Shown: piece by piece, positions 1-6,824 of the stretch
How positions within the stretch are numbered: the first letter of the stretch is position 1
Layout: each line of letters opens with the position of its first letter
NCBI GenBank assembly: GCA_933228895.1
Contig: OW121847.1
Location: 89,817,656 to 89,881,655 of the forward strand
Direction of reading: 5' to 3'
Source of the DNA: Platycnemis pennipes
Lineage: Eukaryota > Arthropoda > Insecta > Odonata > Platycnemididae
DNA: 64,000 nt
Program-made: the position numbers and the translations under genes
Notes under the pieces: generated by a model
The model's input: the letters and a program-made list of their open reading frames with translations, nothing else
Told to the model about the DNA's origin: nothing
Database searches by the model: none

Positions 1-289
1 TGAACACTGAGGAACACCCTGCAGGAATACAGAGTAGAGGAGGAGACAATGCCAGTCATGTTTTCCAGCTGGATGGCATTGGGGATCTCTTCTCTGAAGC
101 ATGAGGGATATATGTGTTCAGCAATCCTGGAGTATTATTAAGTGTATCATTTCCTCTAGGTAGGTGGAAATAAAATACACTAAATATGGCTTATATATCA
201 ATAGAATGATGTGAGCAAATGCAGAGTATGGAGCTATGTAATTACATATTTCTCAGTGTTTTAATAACTGTTTGTTCCTTCCATGTTGG

Positions 290-437
290 AACTTGTATGG
301 GTGTAGAAAATCGAAAATGGCTAAGTGACCTTAGGTGCAATCCTGTGGATCTTGAACATCATGTGAATTTCTTGTTTTGGATCATTGGGAAGGGACACTG
401 AGCATCTGTGATGGCATGGTTCCTTGATATGTTATTG
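290..437 (+). pseudogene. Exon-like segment c' (copy A, acceptor lost)
   Basis: 148 nt, counterpart of 5536-5682. The donor GTAAGTGGAG is intact, but the acceptor position 288-289 reads GG where copy B has AG. Aligned words include GGGAAGGGACACTGAGCATC here and GGAAGGAAACTGCGCAAC there. A 60-codon frame at 219-401 overlaps it but starts inside the intron-like region and has no independent support. Confidence 0.35.
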
Positions 438-534
438 GTAAGTGGAGAATTAATGTCGTGGTGGGCACTTATTTTTGGTGTAATGTAAAGTTTCTGAAAA
501 AGTGGTACAAGTTATTCATGCTGGTTAATTTCAG
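438..534 (+). other. Intron-like segment, 97 nt
   Basis: Starts GTAAGTGGAG and ends TTAATTTCAG. It aligns with 5683-5780 and 5058-5159, including GGGCACTTATTTTTGG here and GTGCACTTGATTTGGG there. Confidence 0.45.
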
Positions 535-712
535 ACAGACAATCACCAGCCCTCGTGAGGTGGATCGTTAATGGAAATGTTTAGAAGATAATCTGTCTAT
601 TGAAGAGGAAGCGGGGATTGGGTGGAGCGGTGAGTGCCTTTGTGTTACTGAGAAGGGAAAGGATGCATGGGTGATGAGGACGGCTCATAAGATAATACGG
701 TTTGGCAAAAAG
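535..712 (+). pseudogene. Exon-like segment between two related introns (copy A)
   Basis: 178 nt between TTTCAG and GTGAATTG. An earlier possible donor, GTGAGTGCC at 630, would cut it to 95 nt. It has no clear counterpart in copy B, where the 98-nt intron leads straight into segment d. It may be an extra duplicated exon with its own copy of the intron. Borders are tentative. Confidence 0.3.
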
Positions 713-806
713 GTGAATTGTATTGGAAATTGCGACATCATAATGGTGTCAATTACTCTTTTCCATGACAGTAGTGGTACAATTACTTAACTCTGTTACA
801 TTTCAG
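713..806 (+). other. Intron-like segment, 94 nt
   Basis: The 3' half matches 5683-5780 closely (AGTGGTACAATTACTTAACT against AGTGGTACCTACAACTCAAT, then ACATTTCAG against TCATTTCAG). The 5' end is GTGAATTG, a weak donor compared with the GTAAGTGG of the other three copies. Confidence 0.4.
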
Positions 807-996
807 AGAATATATAACATTGATTTGCTGTGGATTCAAAATAGAAATGAGTGGACTATAATCGGGGCAATCACCTGGCAGTATTGAGTGGAAGGAGCTG
901 AGTGTGGTGCAATGGATGCAGAACCAGTGGGGAGATACAGCAGTTTGATTTTTGGAAAGCAATGGAGAATGATATCTAGACATGGATTGTGGGTTG
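807..996 (+). pseudogene. Exon-like segment d' (copy A)
   Basis: 190 nt between TTACATTTCAG and GTAAGAGG; counterpart of 5781-5980. Unit position 883 inside it is A in most units and T in units 5 and 7. A 91-codon antisense frame covers it, but the splice-like borders and base bias point to the + strand, so I do not call the antisense frame. Confidence 0.4.
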
Positions 997-1144
997 GTAA
1001 GAGGAAATTTGTTTTGTTGTGAGTTTAGATTGACACACAAGGTTTCCCCTACGGACACGATTGAGCCACGTCAATCTATTCCGACAAGGGTTTACTTGGC
1101 CTCCATGGATATTATGACTTTATCCATTCTTATTATATCTTCAG

Positions 1145-1332
1145 CTCCTAAGGACCATTTCTCTGCGGAACTACGTGATGATAATTTGCATTTTGAATTT
1201 AAAGGTGCATTAAGGACCTCCCATGCTACTAGTATGATATTGAAGGATACATCTCATTTTCAACCCTCTGGGGAATTGGAACCTTATCAGTTCAACATGG
1301 AAGCATTATGATTGGATGTGTGGATTCCTTTG
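1145..1332 (+). pseudogene. Exon-like segment f' (copy A)
   Basis: 188 nt between TATCTTCAG and GTGAGTGA; counterpart of 6269-6457. It is open in the conserved frame to a TGA at 1309-1311, and a frame from the ATG at 982 reads 109 codons through the preceding intron-like segment into it. No protein family is recognised, and the same frame in copy B is broken, so I treat it as a relic. A short downstream intron-like segment (1333-1384) ends TATTTTTCAG. Confidence 0.4.
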
Positions 1333-2995
1333 GTGAGTGAAATCTGATAAATCATAATAATTTAGAAAGTGGAATATTTTTCAGGGGATGGAGAGGGTAT
1401 TTGGTTTCCATAAATGGTGGAAAATGTTAAATATTGACACAATTACAATAGGTTTAGAATGATTTTTTGCCACCGGGTTCACGGCATTGGAGGTTAAAGA
1501 TCAACCACAACTCTGTGGATTAAGGTTGGAGGTGTGGGCAGAGATAAAATGTTTACTCTATAATTGGCCATTTGAAATACACCTGAAGAAAAAACATGAC
1601 CAGGAATATGTTGAAAGTGAATTACCAGCTTGCATTAGAAGGGGGAAAAGAAATATTTCCTTATAATTCACCACAGTAATTTATAGTGGAAGGACACTAG
1701 ATAATATTGTAATTTGAAGATGCTTAAGTATCTGTAATGTGAAAGAAATTATCAGAAATAAGCCGATGAGTGTTAAGAGGTCACAGTTGTATTAGAATTG
1801 AGAAAAAAATGAAAAAGAAATAGCAGTTGCTACGTTATTTAAGTGATGACTAACCGAACGCGCACAAAAGAATGAATTGTGGATATTGGGTGCATGGTGA
1901 AAGCAGAAACTAACATAGGTTAGAAATGAATGAGATGAAAAGAGAGGTAACTCATAAAATAATGGAGAAAATATGGAGGATATTGAGCAACTTCTTCCGG
2001 GACTGGGTACAACATATTGAGATATTTATGAGAAAATATTGCTGAACGTTGGTATGAGCAGAAACAGTTGAAAAATGCCTGGAACAAGTGAACGATATAG
2101 GTTGGATGTCAATGGGTGAATGAAAAGGAGAAAACTAAATCAAGTATTTATGAAATTGTAATTGGCAAATAATTGGTCAAGATGAATGAATTTCTCTCTG
2201 TGGATGTTATGCTATAGTGCGTGTTCGGTTGTAATTCCATTAAGGCACTTGCAGCTAGATTTCAATCTTGAATTTCATATGGAGTTTTATAGGAATGAAT
2301 TGAAATCATAATTGGGTGCATCGCTTATAGGGACTTGACAGTAAAAAGTTTACAGAAATAGATAATAATTCATGTTAGATTTTCCGCAGTGGAAAAATGA
2401 AGTGGTTAATGTGACTGGATCATGTTATATGTAATGTGTGCAGAAATGTGTAGATTTTGATGGAGTCAATATCTGATTTTATGGTAGGTTATAAATAAAA
2501 ATTACATTTTCATGCCATGGTACAGCATAATAGTGGTTAATAATTTCTCTGTGGAGCAGGAAAAAACTCTTTTGAATTTGCCTACACTATTCTCTAGGAC
2601 TGGAAAGAAATGAAAAGGGTTAGAAATTCTCTGCAAGGGAGAATTTTACTGAGGAGAGGGACAGGAGAATTTTTTTAAAATCTCATACTAGCCTTCCAGT
2701 TGGAAACAAAGGGTATTTGGTAAAACAAATTGGGATGTGATTGTTAAATCAGGCAGTGGATTAGAAATGGATGATCTGAGTAAAATGCACGGATAAGTTC
2801 TGGAAAAGGTGAGAGGAAAATGCCAGGATTACAGATATTGGCCCATTAGATGGTGCTTTTATTTCTACTCCGACCTAATATTAATAAGATGTTGTTCATG
2901 TGCACAGGTGTGAAAAATATTAACTAGTTATGATTCATAGATAACATTTGGTTGATGATACGTATCCTTCTCGGATGTTTACTCGATGCACGTAC

Positions 2996-3078
2996 AGCGT
3001 GGTTTCCCAGTGGTCTGGGAAAATCTGGAAATCAGGGAAAAGTCAGGGAATTTGGAAATGAGGAAAAGTCAAGAATAA
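2996..3078 (+). repeat. G/A-rich short degenerate sub-repeat
   Basis: A run of near-copies of an approximately 9-11-nt word: CTGGGAAAATCTGGAAATCA, then CAGGGAAAAGTCAGGGAATT, then TGGAAATGAGGAAAAGTC. On this strand it is almost all G, A and T. It translates to low-complexity G/K/S-rich peptide, which explains the open frame around it. Present in each unit. Confidence 0.6.
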
Positions 3079-3326
3079 CTCGGGTAGAATGTTTCCGGAA
3101 TTCTGCACCCGGAATTCGAGCAACTCAGCCAGTCATCTTGCCAACAGTGATTAAGCAAAGATATGAAAAGGATGAGAAACTGACGGAAACATTCACTAAT
3201 TTGGATTGATACACCTTGTGGGCTATGGTAGGCATTGAAGTTTACTAAAAATCAGCTCAACATGGATAATCAATCTTCATTCCCTCTAGAAAATTGAATT
3301 CCCTTGTTAACGTTCATGATGCTCGC

Positions 3327-3382
3327 ACCCAACCACCCTACCCCACATCAGACGCTAGTATGTTGCAGGGGTGGAGTTGGGT
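3327..3382 (+). repeat. Imperfect inverted repeat
   Basis: ACCCAAC at 3327-3333 is the reverse complement of GTTGGGT at 3376-3382. Next to them, C-rich ACCCTACCCC and G-rich GGGGTGG extend the arms imperfectly. The loop is about 42 nt. This is one of the few C-rich patches in an otherwise G-rich strand, consistent with a local palindrome or remnant of a terminal-inverted-repeat element. No target duplication is visible. Confidence 0.35.
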
Positions 3383-4252
3383 ATCGATCGGAAGGGGTTA
3401 TAAATGATTAAGGCTAATTGAAGAGAAGAACAATGTATTTTAGAAATAACTCATAATTATTACATTACCTACAATCTTAAAATCGAGTCCAAAAGTGTTA
3501 AGTTTTTCCTAGGAAAGTCAAGTGATTTGGGATAGATAAAAAAAAAACATTTTGATTCATCAATGTAATTTCATGTTCCTCTTGCATTTCAGTAATGGCA
3601 AACGGAAATGGTGTGTTTGGAGGATTTGAAAAAGTAGGCCTGGTATAGCTTTTACTCTGCTGGCTATGTGTAGCAGAAATGTGGGGGATGTATATTTTTG
3701 AGAATCTTCCTGTGTGATCTGTGGCAAAAATGCCGAGTGAAATGGTGATGACATTGGAAAATGGGATTTTGAAAGGTGATGGTGGAGAAGAGTGGTGTCA
3801 ATTGGAAGCTACGTCACGTGTGATTTTGTGTTGTGGTGTGCCCTATGGTCTGTTTTTCAGTGCTAGTGTGTTAGTTATGTGATATTTTAGGAAAAGTGGA
3901 GAAGGTAGGGGTATAGTTTAATAGCCTTCTAGGTTGGGTGTTAGTGTAGTGATAAGTGTTCCCTTGGAATATCTTACGAAGACACCCCAAGAATGACAGT
4001 GGACAGGAGAGGGATTCCAGCTGCAATGGAGGTAAAGGAAGTGGGCTCTCACACAAGGTAGGGATCTACAGTCCGTCCCACACTCATTCTTTCCTCACCC
4101 CTCATCTTCCCCTCGGTAGGTAGGACAGTCATAGCTTGATGGTTCATGGTAGTGGGTGAACAAGATTTGCCAATAGGATACAAAGTGTGTGAGGTGGATT
4201 GAGATGTATGGATGCGTTGAGGATATGATGTAAGGCTTTATCCAATGTTAGG

Positions 4253-4266
4253 ACCCAGAATTGGGT
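4253..4266 (+). other. Small hairpin 1
   Basis: ACCCA-GAAT-TGGGT: a perfect 5-bp stem with a 4-nt loop. It has a sister copy 81 bp downstream, in which the terminal pair is changed on both sides. Confidence 0.4.
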
Positions 4267-4333
4267 GATAGAGATTTGAGTTCTGATGATGATTGGTTAA
4301 TTTCCGTATTGGTGAGATACCTAAGAGGCTAGG

Positions 4334-4347
4334 GCCCAGGATTGGGC
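4334..4347 (+). other. Small hairpin 2
   Basis: GCCCA-GGAT-TGGGC: the same 5-bp stem and 4-nt loop layout as at 4253-4266, with the outer A-T pair replaced by G-C. Flanks also match (TAGG before; ATAGAG or TAAAGAG after), so the two are a short direct duplication. Confidence 0.4.
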
Positions 4348-4702
4348 ATTAAAGAGAATAACTTACATTAAAGGGCACTGTGTTTGCATACGGTGATCGA
4401 TGGGTTTATGGTTACATCTTTCTGGGTTGGGTCATGAGGACTCTGCATTTAGTGTTGGTCTCGACATGGAAATCGAGTAGATGTGAGTCATGCGTTTGAC
4501 GTGAGTGGCATTCCTGTACGAAAACCTTATCCCTCGGAGCTGGTTGAAGTTGATGTCTTCACTTGAAGGTGGTGAACAACGTAGCTGATTGTACGAAGAC
4601 ACAATGGAAGAACAGTGTTTGGTGAGGACAATCTTGTTGTTCGTGCTGAGGGAGTATTCGAATTTGATTATACATCTGCATTGATGTTGCTTTTGGTTAC
4701 AG

Positions 4703-5057
4703 ATGGGTGACTGGGACAGGAATAATCCAGCCTCCTACAACCATCTCTTCTGAATAGAACCCAGTCGTGGATATTTGATCATATTTGGGTTTCCCACCAA
4801 GTGTCAAGGAGTGACTTGAGTATGTCTGATGAGAAGAATATGAAGAGCTCTTAGGATGTTGCCGAGATGGGTGCTTTTACTGAAGAAAGGCTCAGGGAAG
4901 AGATTGATTGGAGGGATCCTGTGGGTTATCCTGAAAGGATAGCATTGATGATGAAATGCTGTGACAGTCTTTCAATATTGGAATATCTCTTCTCTAATGT
5001 TTGGAAGGGAACCTGCGCACCGTTGAAGATCATGGCTGATAATACGAAAACTGTTAG
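4703..5057 (+). pseudogene. Exon-like segment, extra partial copy
   Basis: Preceded by a pyrimidine-containing TTTTGGTTACAG and ended by TTAG followed by GTAAGTGG. A frame opening at the ATG at 4867 stays open to the border (63 codons), but the first in-frame stop lies inside the following intron-like segment. The 3' part aligns with the exon-like segment at 5536-5682; a one-base length difference after the TGGAAGG word shifts the frame between them. Its internal words near 4860-4890 also resemble those near 5212-5240, so the segment may be composite. The true left border is uncertain. No protein family recognised. Confidence 0.35.
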
Positions 5058-5159
5058 GTAAGTGGAGAAATATTTTGGAAATGGGGACTTGAATTTGGTA
5101 TAGCTTAACCTTTTTCACTGAAATCAGTGCACAACTCAGATCCTCTGTGTCATTTCAAG
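5058..5159 (+). other. Intron-like segment, 102 nt
   Basis: Begins GTAAGTGGAG and ends CATTTCAAG. It aligns with the segments at 5683-5780, 438-534 and 713-806, with shared words such as GACTTGAATTTGG / CACTTGATTTGGG and TGAAATCAGTG. This copy ends in AAG instead of CAG, a weaker acceptor. Confidence 0.45.
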
Positions 5160-5411
5160 AAAGTGATGCGGGGAATGCCACGGACGGGCTGAGTGAGCAA
5201 TAGGATTTTGCAGAGATGGGGGCAACTACTGAGCTTCCATTGAAGAAAGAGGCACGGTTAGGAGGAGGACATGCACGATTGATGGAAGGTTCCTGTTGTG
5301 TTTTGTACCTGGAGAGCATTGGCGGCCTCGGTTTTGATGCAATACTGAAGTCATGATTTCAACATTTCTTGATGTGCATAAGGTGTCGAATGGACACAAA
5401 ATACATGCAAG
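5160..5411 (+). pseudogene. Exon-like segment b (copy B)
   Basis: 252 nt, ended by CAAG before GTAAGTGG. Its counterpart in copy A is 6566-6824 (259 nt). The clearest shared stretch is around CTGGAGAGCATTGGCGG here and CTGGATGGCATTGGGG there. An alternative acceptor TTTTGCAG at 5206-5213 would shorten it. Stops occur in all forward frames. No family recognised. Confidence 0.35.
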
Positions 5412-5535
5412 GTAAGTGGAAAGCAAATCAGCAGGAATTTGATGATATTTTAATTGGATGAGAGGCTTAAATGTTAGAAATACAAGGAATTATATATCTC
5501 AGTGTTCTCATGACCATTTTTTTCTTCCATTTTAG
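5412..5535 (+). other. Intron-like segment, 124 nt
   Basis: Starts GTAAGTGGAA and ends in a strong pyrimidine-rich acceptor, TTTTTTTCTTCCATTTTAG. The matching segment in copy A is 160-289 (130 nt), which starts GTAGGTGGAA and keeps the TATTTCTCAGTGTT and TTCCTTCCAT words, but its terminal AG has become GG. Confidence 0.45.
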
Positions 5536-5682
5536 GCTGTTCTGGTGGCACAACTCATTACCATCGTATTCCATAAATGAAATGCTGTGGTAGTGGTGGT
5601 TGAATGGAATGTTATTTCTCTGATGGCTGGAAGGAAACTGCGCAACGGTGAAGATCATGGCTGGTAATAATAATATTGTTTG
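5536..5682 (+). pseudogene. Exon-like segment c (copy B)
   Basis: 147 nt between TTTTAG and GTAAGTGG. It aligns with the 3' part of 4703-5057 and with 290-437 (148 nt) in copy A. Stops are present in the frame that matches the upstream copy, so it is not coding now. Confidence 0.4.
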
Positions 5683-5780
5683 GTAAGTGGAGAATTTTTG
5701 TGAATGTGTGCACTTGATTTGGGTTGGCTTTTACATGAAATCAGTGGTACCTACAACTCAATCCCTGTTTGTCATTTCAG
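5683..5780 (+). other. Intron-like segment, 98 nt (best preserved)
   Basis: Begins GTAAGTGGAG and ends TTTGTCATTTCAG, a good metazoan-type donor and acceptor. It is the best reference copy of the repeated intron-like module: start, the CACTTGATTTGGG word, the TGAAATCAGTGGTAC word and the ATTTCAG end are each found again in at least one other copy. Confidence 0.5.
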
Positions 5781-5980
5781 AGCACCATTATCCAATGCTG
5801 AATGTGCATTTGGAATAGGGATGTGTGGAGCATAATCCGGCCAATCATCAGGAAATGGTGCAGGAAAGGATCCATGTGTGGTGTAAAGGATGAGAAAGAG
5901 CGGGGAAATGCAGCCATTTGAATCCAGGAGGCAATGGAGGAGGAAAATTATGCTGATATCAGGACACGGAGTTTGGTACG
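5781..5980 (+). pseudogene. Exon-like segment d (copy B)
   Basis: 200 nt between CATTTCAG and GTAAGAGG. The counterpart at 807-996 (190 nt) has the same borders, TTTCAG and GTAAGAGG, and aligns through most of its length, for example GGAGCATAATCCGGCCAATCA here and GGACTATAATCGGGGCAATCA there. Stops in the frames; no protein assignment. Base 5782 is G in units 1-3 and A in units 4-9, just inside the predicted exon. Confidence 0.45.
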
Positions 5981-6042
5981 GTAAGAGGTATTGGCATTTG
6001 AGGTAAGTGACGTAAGCAGGAAACCCAAGGTTTTCCCAACAG

Positions 6043-6177
6043 ACATGCCATGTATTATAGCAGGAAGGAGTTCAGTTCAGGTGGTCTCCATGGATGTGTC
6101 CAAAGTATGCTTTGGACACCCTCTACATAGGCGCAGTTGGACAGATTACTGGAAAAGGAATCGCACATTGAATATGG
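6043..6177 (+). pseudogene. Exon-like segment e (copy B only)
   Basis: 135 nt, a multiple of three, preceded by TTTTCCCAACAG and followed by GTTAGTG. A frame from upstream (63 codons, starting at 5991) reads through it without a stop. In copy A the same place (from 1055) keeps the first part (ACACGATTG, CTCCATGGAT) but the acceptor reads GG, and the 3' half with its donor is missing. No family recognised. Confidence 0.35.
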
Positions 6178-6268
6178 GTTAGTGAATGGAGAATGTGACA
6201 AGCAAGACATGTATGAAATTGTTTGCTGAAGGATATTATCACTGTATGTATTCCTGTCATATTTTCAG

Positions 6269-6457
6269 ATCCTACGGACCAATTTTACTAGGACCTACAT
6301 GGAGATCATTGGCCTGTTGAAGCTGAAGGTGGACTAAGGACCTCCTGTGCTCCGAGTATGATACTGAAGTGTACGTAGGAATGGAACCATCTGGAAATTT
6401 GGATCATCCTCTTCTCAACCACATGAATGATAATGGCTGTAAATATTTAATCCTTTG
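6269..6457 (+). pseudogene. Exon-like segment f (copy B)
   Basis: 189 nt between TGTCATATTTTCAG and GTGAGTGA. The copy A counterpart, 1145-1332, is 188 nt, lies between TATCTTCAG and GTGAGTGA, and ends in the same CCTTTG. In the shared frame the two read GGLRTSCAPSMILKCT here and GALRTSHATSMILKDT in copy A, so the reading frame is conserved across this block, but copy B has in-frame stops on both sides. This is the best evidence that the cassette was once coding. Confidence 0.45.
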
Positions 6458-6565
6458 GTGAGTGATAATTGAATGGAATACTGTTGCTTTTCAAGGCATA
6501 TCATTTTGGAGTGCTTGAAAAATGTTCCGAGGAATGGAATGTGAAATTGTTTTTTTTCCCACTAG

Positions 6566-6824
6566 ATGTACTAATAAAAGCCAAGGAGTGAACAATGATG
6601 TTTGAGGACATTATGTCATGGCTCTCAATGATCTGCAATGATGGCGGAAACTACATTAATATAATTGAACACTGAGGAACACCCTGCAGGAATACAGAGT
6701 AGAGGAGGAGACAATGCCAGTCATGTTTTCCAGCTGGATGGCATTGGGGATCTCTTCTCTGAAGCATGAGGGATATATGTGTTCAGCAATCCTGGAGTAT
6801 TATTAAGTGTATCATTTCCTCTAG
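6566..6824 (+). pseudogene. Exon-like segment b' (copy A, spans the unit junction)
   Basis: 259 nt. It is preceded by a textbook acceptor (eight T, then CCCACTAG, ending at 6565) and followed by GTAGGTGG. It aligns with 5160-5411 in its 3' two thirds. Because it crosses the arbitrary unit boundary, only its last 159 nt are seen at the very start of the window (1-159). No open frame spans it. Confidence 0.4.

Larger units (their letters stand above)
1385..4621 (+). other. Gene-free spacer of the repeat unit
   Basis: Over 3.2 kb with no frame longer than 85 codons and no RNA gene I can recognise. It is A/G-rich in its first half, with scattered direct words. The 85-codon frame at 2952-3209 owes its openness to the G/A-rich short repeat described separately. 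Local C-rich patches lie at 3327-3348 and 4072-4112. The retrotransposon target (1919-1923) is here. No function can be assigned. Confidence 0.7.
1..6665 (+). repeat. Repeat unit 1 (reference copy)
   Basis: Complete 6,665-bp unit used here as the coordinate reference. Diagnostic bases: A at unit positions 1068, 1794 and 3416; C at 2875; T at 5343; G at 5782; T at 6413. At every site I tracked it is the same as unit 3 and differs from unit 2 at four positions. The sub-features annotated in this unit recur in every other unit at +6,665 steps. Confidence 0.97.

Noticed and set aside
219..1311. Short open frames of 60, 91 and 109 codons repeated in every unit
   Set aside because: They recur only because the units are near-identical. 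They cross intron-like borders, lack any recognised domain, and the paralogous copy within the unit is broken.
2952..3209. 85-codon frame with G/K/S-rich protein
   Set aside because: Openness is explained by the low-complexity G/A-rich repeat; no domain and no support for a start.
3560..5658. Antisense frames of 61-66 codons in each unit
   Set aside because: No recognised protein, wrong strand relative to the splice-like signals; stop-poor antisense frames are expected where the + strand has little C.
1..6665. tRNA genes in the unit
   Set aside because: No cloverleaf with A- and B-box-like sequence found by eye; a covariance-model scan would be needed to exclude degenerate ones.
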